Source of the DNA: Pseudoalteromonas luteoviolacea S2607
GTDB taxonomy: Bacteria > Pseudomonadota > Gammaproteobacteria > Enterobacterales > Alteromonadaceae
Length of the DNA: 64,000 nucleotides
Direction: 5' to 3'
NCBI RefSeq assembly: GCF_001625575.1
Contig: NZ_AUXV01000045.1
Span: forward strand, 62,001-126,000
A program made the translations under genes and the position numbers. Of the stretch, positions 9,969-17,217 are shown piece after piece (position 1 is the first letter of the stretch; every line of letters starts with the position of its first letter). The notes below the pieces were generated by a model. The model was not told the DNA's origin, searched no databases, and was given only the letters and a program-made list of their open reading frames with translations.

Positions 9969-10051
9969 GTAAACGCTAGTGTATACTTGTTAGGTTGAAA
10001 GGTAAACGGTATCGTGTACTTTTATTTTTATTAATAAACGCATGTGTTTAC
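9969..10051. promoter_or_regulatory. Triple palindromic operator array between the RND operon and tetR
   Basis: Three related 18-bp imperfect palindromes lie in the divergent spacer: GTAAACGCTAGTGTATAC (9969-9986), GTAAACGGTATCGTGTAC (10002-10019) and ATAAACGCATGTGTTTAC (10034-10051). Their starts are 33 and 32 bases apart, about three helical turns, so bound dimers would lie on one face of the DNA. The first extends to a 26-bp palindrome (9965-9990). Size and place fit operators of the adjacent TetR repressor controlling both directions. The remaining spacer, 9786-9968 and 10052-10110, shows no other clear element. Confidence 0.75.
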
Positions 10052-10110
10052 TTTTTATTGTCCCGAATATTGGTTAAACTTATGTTAATTGATAAGTAAG
10101 AGAGAGATTG

Positions 10111-10713
10111 ATGACACAATTATCTGCCAAAAAGCAGGCGATACTCAGTGCGGCAATCGACCAGTTTGCATTGATGGGTTTGCAAGCGACGACCATGGAA
10201 GCGATATGCCAAAAAGCAGAAGTATCAAAGCGTACGCTATATAAGCACTATCCAAATAAAGAAGCTTTGTTTGATGCGGTCGTAATTTCCCTTATTGAAA
10301 GAATTCAACCTTTATCTGCTATTCAGTTTATTCCAAATTATGATTTTGAAGTACAACTCAAACACTTGGCGAATAGTGCTGTTGGGTTACTGAGTGATCC
10401 TGATTATATTAGGTTGTCACGTATTGTAATGATTGAGTCGATGCGCAGTGAAGAGCAGGCGCAAAGATTGAATGAAAAGTTCAGCGATTGTGAAAAGTCG
10501 ATGGTTTTGTGGTTTGAAGAAGCCGCTCTTGCAGGGTGTTTGGGTGATTGCGACGCGCATTTTGCTGCAGCCTTTTTCTGGGGCGGCCTTAAAAGGCTTA
10601 CTTTTTGGGAGATGGCTATTCGTTGGCAACCCCCCATTGACGAAACGCAGCTCTCAGAATTTATATCTCAGGCATGTAGGCTGTTTTGCAATGGCGTTAG
10701 CCCACGCCCATAA
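10111..10713 (+). CDS. TetR family transcriptional regulator, likely repressor of the RND pump
   Basis: This 200-residue DNA-binding protein has a TetR helix-turn-helix at about residues 27-46 (TTMEAICQKAEVSKRTLYKHY), followed by a helical ligand domain of the AefR-like type. I chose the ATG at 10111 after the purine-rich GTAAGAGAGAG; a TTG three bases earlier is also in frame. It is divergent from the adaptor-permease operon, the usual arrangement for AcrR/MexL-type local regulators. The three repeated palindromes in the spacer are its probable binding sites. The inducer cannot be read from the sequence. Confidence 0.92.
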   Translation: MTQLSAKKQAILSAAIDQFALMGLQATTMEAICQKAEVSKRTLYKHYPNKEALFDAVVISLIERIQPLSAIQFIPNYDFEVQLKHLANSAVGLLSDPDYIRLSRIVMIESMRSEEQAQRLNEKFSDCEKSMVLWFEEAALAGCLGDCDAHFAAAFFWGGLKRLTFWEMAIRWQPPIDETQLSEFISQACRLFCNGVSPRP

Positions 10714-11066
10714 AGCCACCAGTTTGGTGTGCATAACTTTGCATACATTCCATTTTTTTCGACCACAGAATCAATGACAGCGTCGCTACTGTTCATAGAC
10801 TGGTTGCGTGAATGAATCCAAGCTGCCTTCTCATATTGCTCTTCACGATTGGTATGTGAGAACAATTTGATAATCGATATGTTTGTAGTGCTGAGAATTA
10901 TTCTGCCTGCCATTTCAAAGCGGGCATCGACTTGCTCAGAGGCAACTTTTTAATTTTAGGTACAAAGTGGTATTGTACATTGCACCTTGTTCGTTACTGC
11001 GGGAGTGTATTGGTGCAGGGAAGGGGTGAGCGCGTTTGGCCCACCAAAAATGTCAGAGCTTTGCGT
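10714..11066. other. 353-bp stretch without a confident gene
   Basis: This spacer separates tetR from the convergent DUF3010 gene. An 81-codon minus-strand frame (10668-10913) overlaps the end of tetR, has no clear ribosome site and resembles nothing I recognise. Short repeats are visible: GTACAA (10960-10965) facing TTGTAC (10973-10978), and TGCACC (10981-10986) facing GGTGCA (11012-11017). The latter resemble widely spaced NtrC half-sites, but no gene downstream makes sense of them. I see no terminator with a T-run. Confidence 0.4.
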
Positions 11067-11525
11067 TTATTCAGCTTCAACTTCGTCATGGCCGTACGTT
11101 TTACGCATGATCAAGACATAGGCATTAGTAAATGCTTGTTCTTGATATTTTCTTAGTCCAGTATCTGCATAATCAACAGGTACAGGGTTGCGTTTTAGCT
11201 GTTCTTTCACTTCTGTCGCATTTAATAAGTGTACTTCTGCATTTTCAATAAGCTGCAATGCCGCTTCCATTTTGAAGCCAGCTGCGCTGCCTGCAAACTT
11301 GCCTTTATGCGCACGTTGGCGAATCGCAATAGTGTCTATCTGATAGTCTTCGACAAGCTTTGCTAAGTCGAAATGAAACTTGCGCATAGTCTCTTGGTCA
11401 TGACCTATGTTTGGTAAAGTAAAGCGTGTTTGTCGAATGTCACGAATGTCGAATACGTCGCTTTCTTTCGATAAAAGACAAAGCATCGCTTCGCTGCCGG
11501 TGATTTCTACGCCTAGTGTTCTCAT
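11067..11525 (-). CDS. DUF3010 family protein
   Basis: This 152-residue cytoplasmic protein starts MRTLGVEITGSEAML and matches the DUF3010 family as I know it, small proteins of marine gammaproteobacteria with an RNase H/actin-like first strand. The ATG at 11525 follows TTGGAAAA; the frame is open twelve codons further to 11561 but that extension looks non-coding. A Lys/Arg-rich middle segment (RQRAHKGKFAGSAAGFKMEAA) is the most conserved-looking part. It is 48 bases downstream of the endonuclease-like gene on the same strand. Its biochemical role is not established. Confidence 0.82.
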   Translation of the reverse strand: MRTLGVEITGSEAMLCLLSKESDVFDIRDIRQTRFTLPNIGHDQETMRKFHFDLAKLVEDYQIDTIAIRQRAHKGKFAGSAAGFKMEAALQLIENAEVHLLNATEVKEQLKRNPVPVDYADTGLRKYQEQAFTNAYVLIMRKTYGHDEVEAE

Positions 11526-11573
11526 TATATTTTCCAATTTGTATCTATTGGCAGCGATCATAGCATAGCTTTT

Positions 11574-12578
11574 TCATTTAATCGTAATTTCTATTGCAAT
11601 CGCTGCATGATCTGAATAACGAATGTCCTCTTCGTCTCTTTTAGGGTCTAAATGGTTGGCATAATTGTAATAAAAAAGGGACTCTACCTTACTATCAGCA
11701 TGGGTAGGTGAGAACTCTTTTGAAGCTAATATGTAATCGAGTACATTGCCTTCCCCTTGAAAATAATGGGTGGGCGGTTTGCTATCAAACTCAAGTTGGT
11801 TGTCTGAAATGCTAAAGCTCTCGTACAATCCCACACTGTCAAATTTCGAAGGCTCAACGGCAATGGGAAACTGTTGTGTCATAAAAGATAGAGCTGGGCT
11901 TGATATGTGTGCATTAAAGTCACCCATTACTAGTGTTGCGGCTGCTTTTTCGCGCTGAGTTTTCAGTGCATCATAATAAACAATAGATGCTTCAAGTGAG
12001 CGTGATATTTGCGATTGCATTGCGCCAACAGTTTGATTGAGCATAGTTAAGAATGGGTCTTCTTGATCTGGCTCACCCAAAATATGCGCCATTGAGTGAA
12101 CACGCTGCGACTTAAAGTGAACAGCATATACAGTGAGCGGACCAAATTCCTCAATGTCAAACGTGCACTTTATAGGCGTGCGATTGAATTTAAATTGTCC
12201 CAGGTTGTTTAGATACTCAAGTAATTCATGACTGGGCTCAAGCGGTTTGCACTGCTTAAATGGCATCTTTGACGCTATAGCCACAACAGGATTAAACAGT
12301 ACGTTAGCATAGATTGGATCTTGAGTCGGCGTGTCGACAGTAGCAAAGTGCTTTAATCCTAACTCATCGCAAAGTGAAGCCAAAATATCTGGATTGAATA
12401 CTTCTTGAAACACAATTACAGCGGGATCTATGTGTTGAATTAGGCCTGTAATAAATTGTGTTTTAGTGACCCACTGTGTATCACTGTAGGTTTCTTCAGG
12501 TTGATAAAATGCGTAAGGGGGTGCTGCAAAATTCAGTAAATTGAAAGACGCAAATTTTAATGATTTTGGTCGCACCAT
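11574..12578 (-). CDS. Endonuclease/exonuclease/phosphatase family protein
   Basis: This 334-residue protein has the EEP fold signatures in order: an N-terminal Asn motif (ASFNLLNFA), the catalytic Glu (VIVFQEVF), a central His (VYAVHFKSQR), MGDFNAH and the C-terminal SDHAAI. These residues bind the divalent metal and cut phosphodiester bonds in DNase I-like enzymes, sphingomyelinases and inositol phosphatases. No signal peptide is visible, so it is probably cytoplasmic. It is transcribed away from thrS and may share a transcript with the DUF3010 gene. The substrate cannot be told from the sequence. Confidence 0.88.
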   Translation of the reverse strand: MVRPKSLKFASFNLLNFAAPPYAFYQPEETYSDTQWVTKTQFITGLIQHIDPAVIVFQEVFNPDILASLCDELGLKHFATVDTPTQDPIYANVLFNPVVAIASKMPFKQCKPLEPSHELLEYLNNLGQFKFNRTPIKCTFDIEEFGPLTVYAVHFKSQRVHSMAHILGEPDQEDPFLTMLNQTVGAMQSQISRSLEASIVYYDALKTQREKAAATLVMGDFNAHISSPALSFMTQQFPIAVEPSKFDSVGLYESFSISDNQLEFDSKPPTHYFQGEGNVLDYILASKEFSPTHADSKVESLFYYNYANHLDPKRDEEDIRYSDHAAIAIEITIK

Positions 12579-12709
12579 ATAATTCCCTCGATTTTTGATA
12601 AATATTGACTATTTAATCTTAGTCTTTTCCTTGCAACTCGTCACGCATCACGTCACAATACCGTCAGGACTGTAAGACCCCAGTCAAATTTAGCATACCA
12701 CTGAATAAC

Positions 12710-12790
12710 CAATGCTTATTCGTAAAAGCGTTGATGGGCACACATTACATTAAGATAAATTAAATACATGTGACGCGGCGTAGGTGTCAC
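12710..12790 (+). promoter_or_regulatory. Putative ThrRS autoregulatory operator in the thrS leader
   Basis: Two hairpins precede the thrS ribosome site. The proximal one (12770-12790) has a 7-bp stem with one G-U pair and a 7-base loop GGCGTAG, with CGT at the three anticodon positions. The distal one (12710-12733) has an 8-bp stem (CAATGCTT with AAGCGTTG, one G-U) and a loop holding TTCGTAA, the textbook form of a tRNA-Thr(CGU) anticodon loop. An AT-rich linker of about 36 bases joins them, and AGGA at 12801-12804 follows. In E. coli, thrS is repressed by ThrRS binding two anticodon-like arms joined by a single-stranded linker just upstream of the ribosome site; the layout here is the same. 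Confidence 0.7.
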
Positions 12791-12810
12791 CACTGTAAAT
12801 AGGACTAAAA

Positions 12811-14721
12811 ATGCCAGTAATTACTCTTCCTGACGGCAGTCAGCGTATTTTCGAAAACCCAGTTTCCACATTAGATGTAGCCAAAGATATCGGCCCTGGT
12901 CTTGCAAAAGCAACCATAGCCGGACGTGTAAATGGCGAGCGCGTTGATGCGTGTGACATCATTGAACAAGATGCGAGCCTTGAAATCATCACCGCGAAAG
13001 ATGAAGACGGTCTAGAGATTATTCGTCACTCTTGTGCGCACTTAATCGGCCATGCCGTAAAGCAACTTTTCCCTGAAGCTAAAATGGCGATAGGTCCTAC
13101 TATCGACAATGGCTTTTACTATGACATCGACATGGAGCATTCATTAACTCAAGAAGATCTTGATGCAATTGAAAAGCGCATGTTGCAACTAGCTAAAACC
13201 AATTACGATGTCGTTAAAAAGAAAGTTAGTTGGCAAGAAGCGAGAGATACATTTGAATCTCGCGGCGAAACCTACAAAATGGAAATCCTAGACGAAAACG
13301 TTGCTAAGGATGACCGTCCGGGTTTGTATCACCACGAAGAATATATCGATATGTGTCGTGGTCCTCACGTGCCAAACATGAAATTCTGCCAGCACTTCAA
13401 AATTATGAAAGTGGCAGGAGCTTACTGGCGTGGTAATGCAGAAAACAAAATGCTACAACGTATCTATGGTACGGCGTGGGCAGACAAAAAACAGTTAAAA
13501 GCATACCTTAAACGTCTTGAAGAAGCAGAAAAGCGCGACCACCGTAAGATCGGTAAAGCGTTAGACCTATGGCACTGGCAAGAAGAAGCGCCAGGCATGG
13601 TGTTTTGGCACAATGATGGCTGGACAATTTATAAGGCGCTTGAAGACTACATGCGTGAGCAGCTTGGTAAATTTGATTACGAAGAAGTTCGTGCTCCACT
13701 TATTTTAGACGTAAGTATGTGGGAAAAATCAGGTCACTGGGATAAGTATGGTGATATGATTTTCTCTACAGAATCTGAAAAGCGTACATATGCGGTCAAG
13801 CCAATGAACTGCCCAGGTCATTTGCAGATTTTTAATCAGGGCCTTAAGTCATATCGTGACTTGCCTTACAGAATGGCTGAATTCGGATTGGTACACAGAA
13901 ATGAGCCATCAGGTTCATTACACGGATTAATGCGTGTAAGGTCTTTCACACAAGATGATGCTCACGTATTCTGTACTGAAGAACAAATCTTACAAGAAGT
14001 ATCTGCATGTATTGAAATGGTTTTTGATACATATAGAACGTTCGGTTTTGAAGACGTTGAGATTAAACTCTCTACACGCCCTGAGCAACGAGTTGGCTCT
14101 GACGAAATTTGGGATAAGGCAGAAAAAGCACTTGAAGATGCATTGAAGGAAAACTCATTAAAGTTTGACTTGCAGCCTGGCGAAGGTGCTTTTTATGGCC
14201 CTAAGATTGAGTTCACTTTACACGATTGTCTTGGACGAGCGTGGCAATGTGGCACAATTCAGCTAGACTTTTCAATGCCTGGTCGTTTAGGTGCGACTTA
14301 TGTGGCGGAAAATGGAGAGCGTCAAACACCAGTTATGATCCATAGAGCGATTCTTGGCTCCCTTGAGCGCTTTATCGGTATTTTAACAGAAGAGTTTGCT
14401 GGTTTATTCCCAACATGGTTATCACCAAAACAGGTTGTGATCATGAATATTACGGATAAACAGGCTGATTATGTCCAAGAAGTTGTACAAAAACTGAATA
14501 AACTTGGAATAAGAGCCTGTGCTGACTTGAGAAATGAGAAAATTGGCTTTAAAATCCGCGAGCATACTTTAAAACGTATACCGTATTTAGCTGTTGTTGG
14601 TGATAAAGAAGTTGAACAACAAGAGCTAGCAGTAAGAACGCGCAAAGGTGAAGACCTTGGCAAATTCTCTGTAGACGATTTTGTTGCTAAAATCAGCGAA
14701 GAGATCAAGAACAGAGTATAA
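12811..14721 (+). CDS. thrS: Threonine--tRNA ligase
   Basis: This class II synthetase (636 residues, E. coli 642) charges tRNA-Thr. Domains in order are the N-terminal TGS domain (MPVITLPDGSQRIF), the editing domain with HSCAHLIGHAV and the later CRGPH, the catalytic core and the C-terminal anticodon-binding domain. The zinc ligand Cys334 lies in NCPGH, motif 2 in HGLMRVRSFTQDD, and motif 3 in MIHRAILGSLERFIG. It heads the conserved thrS-infC-rpmI-rplT cluster. The leader carries two anticodon-like hairpins that suggest translational autoregulation. Confidence 0.98.
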   Translation: MPVITLPDGSQRIFENPVSTLDVAKDIGPGLAKATIAGRVNGERVDACDIIEQDASLEIITAKDEDGLEIIRHSCAHLIGHAVKQLFPEAKMAIGPTIDNGFYYDIDMEHSLTQEDLDAIEKRMLQLAKTNYDVVKKKVSWQEARDTFESRGETYKMEILDENVAKDDRPGLYHHEEYIDMCRGPHVPNMKFCQHFKIMKVAGAYWRGNAENKMLQRIYGTAWADKKQLKAYLKRLEEAEKRDHRKIGKALDLWHWQEEAPGMVFWHNDGWTIYKALEDYMREQLGKFDYEEVRAPLILDVSMWEKSGHWDKYGDMIFSTESEKRTYAVKPMNCPGHLQIFNQGLKSYRDLPYRMAEFGLVHRNEPSGSLHGLMRVRSFTQDDAHVFCTEEQILQEVSACIEMVFDTYRTFGFEDVEIKLSTRPEQRVGSDEIWDKAEKALEDALKENSLKFDLQPGEGAFYGPKIEFTLHDCLGRAWQCGTIQLDFSMPGRLGATYVAENGERQTPVMIHRAILGSLERFIGILTEEFAGLFPTWLSPKQVVIMNITDKQADYVQEVVQKLNKLGIRACADLRNEKIGFKIREHTLKRIPYLAVVGDKEVEQQELAVRTRKGEDLGKFSVDDFVAKISEEIKNRV

Positions 14722-14796
14722 TTTAGAACCCGTGCGGCAAAACACTATTTCAACGGCGCCGCACGTTTAATTTTGGATTTTTTGGAGGAACGTACC

Positions 14797-15345
14797 ATTA
14801 GAGGCGGCAAAAAAGGGCAAACTACTGCTCAAAAGAATCGTATCAATGATGAAATCACAGCGAAAGAAGTTCGCTTAATCGATGCTGAAGGTGAGCAAGC
14901 GGGCATTGTCTCGTTACGAGATGCACTGGCGCAAGCAGAAAACGCAAGTTTAGACCTTGTTGAAATCAGTCCAAACGCTGAACCACCAGTGTGTAAAGTA
15001 ATGGACTATGGTAAGTTCCTTTTTGAAAAAGCAAAATTACAAAAAGAACAAAAGAAAAAGCAAAAACAGATCCAAGTTAAAGAAATCAAGTTCCGCCCAG
15101 GAACTGATGAAGGTGACTATCAAGTTAAACTTCGTAACTTGCGTAAGTTTTTAGAAGCTGGCGACAAAGCTAAAATCACTATCCGTTTCCGTGGTCGTGA
15201 AATGGCTCACCAAGAAATTGCAATTGACATGCTTAACCGATTGAAAGCAGATTTGGAAGAGATCGCACAAGTTGAATCTTTCCCGAATCGTGTTGAAGGT
15301 CGTCAAATGGTTATGATGATGGCACCTGTTGCCAAGAAAGCATAA
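14797..15345 (+). CDS. infC: Translation initiation factor IF-3, ATT start
   Basis: IF-3 binds the 30S subunit and discriminates against non-standard start codons. I place the start at ATT 14797-14799, followed by RGGKKGQTTAQKNRINDEI, with GGAGG at 14784-14788 at ideal spacing. The frame extends to a TTG at 14773, but that has no ribosome site, and an AUU start is a known IF-3 feature allowing autoregulation. The product is 182 residues (E. coli 180), with the N-domain, the Lys-rich linker (KLQKEQKKKQKQIQVKEIKF) and the C-domain intact. It lies 75 bases downstream of thrS. Confidence 0.97.
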   Translation: MRGGKKGQTTAQKNRINDEITAKEVRLIDAEGEQAGIVSLRDALAQAENASLDLVEISPNAEPPVCKVMDYGKFLFEKAKLQKEQKKKQKQIQVKEIKFRPGTDEGDYQVKLRNLRKFLEAGDKAKITIRFRGREMAHQEIAIDMLNRLKADLEEIAQVESFPNRVEGRQMVMMMAPVAKKA

Positions 15346-15381
15346 GTCAGGCATAATACGCGCCGATTTTTCATAGAATTT

Positions 15382-15428
15382 AACACAGGTATAAAAGTAC
15401 ACTGGCTTTTGTCATGGTCACCTGTGTT
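15382..15428 (+). promoter_or_regulatory. Structured infC-rpmI leader, possible L20 control element
   Basis: The 214-base gap between infC and rpmI holds a perfect 9-bp pairing of AACACAGGT (15382-15390) with ACCTGTGTT (15420-15428), and a second shorter pairing CCGGC (15431-15435) with GCCGG (15468-15472). In E. coli, L20 represses rpmI-rplT by binding structures in this same interval. The absence of a T-run argues against a simple terminator. Assigning it to L20 is inference by position. Confidence 0.5.
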
Positions 15429-15559
15429 GACCGGCTTTAAGTAAACTTTTTGATTTCATTTAGTTTCGCCGGAATAAGGGTGTAAGCTAGGCCAAAAAAG
15501 TGATGTTCTCATCCGCCTACTTGCATATATTAAACGCAATATCATTTGGAGTTATTGCA

Positions 15560-15760
15560 ATGGCTTATAAGCTAAAAACACACAGAGGTGCTGCAAAGCG
15601 CTTCAAAAAGACTGCTTCAGGCGGTTACAAGCGTAAACAGTCGCATCTTCGTCACATTCTGACTAAGAAGTCTTCAAAGCGTAAACTACACCTACGTGCT
15701 AAGTCTATGGTTCATAAGAATGACCTAGGCCTTATCGATCGTATGTTACCATTCGCTTAA
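15560..15760 (+). CDS. rpmI: 50S ribosomal protein L35
   Basis: This 66-residue, very basic protein begins MAYKLKTHRGAAKRFKKTASG and ends LIDRMLPFA, a full-length L35 of the large subunit. The frame extends to 15500, but the ATG at 15560 follows TTTGGAG and gives the family N-terminus. It sits 15 bases before rplT, the conserved pair, and is probably under the same L20 translational control. Codon use is strongly biased, as expected for a ribosomal gene. Confidence 0.98.
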   Translation: MAYKLKTHRGAAKRFKKTASGGYKRKQSHLRHILTKKSSKRKLHLRAKSMVHKNDLGLIDRMLPFA

Positions 15761-15775
15761 TAGAGGATATCAGAA

Positions 15776-16135
15776 ATGGCAAGAGTTAAACGCGGTGTTA
15801 TCGCACGTGCACGTCACAAAAAAGTATTAAAGCAAGCTAAAGGTTACTACGGAGCACGTTCACGTGTTTACCGCGTAGCGTTCCAAGCTGTAACTAAAGC
15901 TGGTCAATATGCATACCGTGACCGTCGCGCTAAGAAACGTACTTTCCGTCAACTATGGATTGCACGTATCAACGCTGCAGCACGTCAAAACGGCCTATCT
16001 TACAGCCGCTTCATTAACGGCCTTAAAAAGTCGTCAATCGAAATCGATCGTAAGATCTTAGCTGATATCGCAGTATATGACCAAGTAGCTTTCACTGCTC
16101 TAGTAGAGAAAGCAAAAGAAGGTCTTGCAGCTTAA
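15776..16135 (+). CDS. rplT: 50S ribosomal protein L20
   Basis: This 119-residue L20 is standard length, with the basic N-terminal extension (MARVKRGVIARARHKKVLKQA) and the globular C-domain (SYSRFINGLKKSSIEIDRKIL). L20 is an early assembly protein of the 50S subunit, and in E. coli it represses its own operon. The ribosome site is GAGGATATCAGAA. A terminator follows, closing the translation cluster. Confidence 0.98.
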   Translation: MARVKRGVIARARHKKVLKQAKGYYGARSRVYRVAFQAVTKAGQYAYRDRRAKKRTFRQLWIARINAAARQNGLSYSRFINGLKKSSIEIDRKILADIAVYDQVAFTALVEKAKEGLAA

Positions 16136-16159
16136 TTTTTAATTAAGTTTAAGCGATTT

Positions 16160-16185
16160 AAAAAGGAGCCTATGGCTCCTTTTTT
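16160..16185 (+). terminator. Intrinsic terminator of the thrS-rplT cluster
   Basis: The stem AAAAAGGAGCC/GGCTCCTTTTT with a TAT loop ends in a T-run directly after rplT. Confidence 0.9.
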
Positions 16186-16255
16186 AGTTTGTAACTGAGA
16201 TTACAAGCAGAGTATTTGTTGCGTATAAATATTGATAAGCTTTGAATCAAAATCG

Positions 16256-17083
16256 CTACCTGTTTTTTAACAGGATCTTATCCAAAAGCGCTGAGCTTAA
16301 AATTCGCTTAAGGTATCCCATAAAATAAGTAGGGAATGTCACATAGTATCTGGCTTTTGCTTTGGGTGCGGTAATAGCATGCAGCAGTTTTTCATAAACC
16401 GCATCTGGGCCGAGTGTAAATTTTTGGGGTGCTGTTTGTGCTTTTAATCTTGTTAATTGTGCTTGATATTCTGCTTTATGAAAGCTGTCCTCAATATTGA
16501 TATGCTCTTCAAATGCTATTCGTGCGTTTTTTCTAAACTCCGACAAAATTGGTCCAGGTTCTATGAGACTGACTTGGATATTCGTGTCGGCCAATTCCAT
16601 TCTCAGAGTGTCTGTTAACCCCTCAAGTGCAAATTTACTGGCGTTGTATGCACCTCGATAAGGCAAGGCCACAAGCCCAAGGACAGATGAGTTTTGAACA
16701 ATTCTACCTTGTCCATGTTTTCTCATGTGTTTTACCGCTAGCTTAGTAATGGAGTGCCATCCAAAGAAATTGACTTCAAACTGTTGTCTCAGCACCTCTG
16801 TTGGCAGGTCTTCAACCGCGCCAGGTTGGCCATATGCGCCATTATTGAACAAGACATCTAATTTGCCATTACACAAAGAAAGCGCTTCATTGAATCCGTT
16901 TTGTATTGAATGTTCGTCGGCAAGATCAATTAAGACGCATGGAATGCCGAGTGTTTCAAATTGCTTTAGATGCTCGGTGTTCCTCACGGAAGCGATTACT
17001 TTGAATCCTTCATTATGCAATGTTTTAGCACAATATAACCCAATTCCTGTTGAACAGCCTGTAATTAATATGCTTTTACTCAT
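16256..17083 (-). CDS. SDR family NAD(P)-dependent oxidoreductase
   Basis: This 275-residue classical short-chain dehydrogenase has the nucleotide-binding motif TGCSTGIG near the N-terminus, the structural NNGAYG, the catalytic Ser in NSSVLG and the catalytic pair YNASK. The long C-terminal part and the segment ALEGLTDTLRMEL fit short-chain enzymes acting on retinol-, steroid- or lipid-like substrates, but the substrate is unknown. The ATG at 17083 follows AAGGAAAA and starts directly before the first strand; the open frame to 17212 is AT-rich non-coding extension. It is divergent from the M14 peptidase gene. Confidence 0.9.
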   Translation of the reverse strand: MSKSILITGCSTGIGLYCAKTLHNEGFKVIASVRNTEHLKQFETLGIPCVLIDLADEHSIQNGFNEALSLCNGKLDVLFNNGAYGQPGAVEDLPTEVLRQQFEVNFFGWHSITKLAVKHMRKHGQGRIVQNSSVLGLVALPYRGAYNASKFALEGLTDTLRMELADTNIQVSLIEPGPILSEFRKNARIAFEEHINIEDSFHKAEYQAQLTRLKAQTAPQKFTLGPDAVYEKLLHAITAPKAKARYYVTFPTYFMGYLKRILSSALLDKILLKNR

Positions 17084-17217
17084 TGGTTTAGTTAAATTTT
17101 CCTTAGTTCTGCTGTGATTAGTGCGATTAACTGTGAATTTTTGTTGAATCACCGCACATTGTAAGCTGTTAAATAAAATATTGATATAATCAACTTTATA
17201 CAAAAAAGACACAAAGA

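Noticed and set aside
10668..10913. 81-codon minus-strand frame overlapping the end of tetR
   Set aside because: It overlaps a confident gene by 45 bases, has no ribosome site and no recognisable motif.
10981..11017. TGCACC and GGTGCA as an NtrC site of a glnA promoter
   Set aside because: The half-sites are about 25 bases apart instead of five and no glnA or sigma-54 promoter follows.
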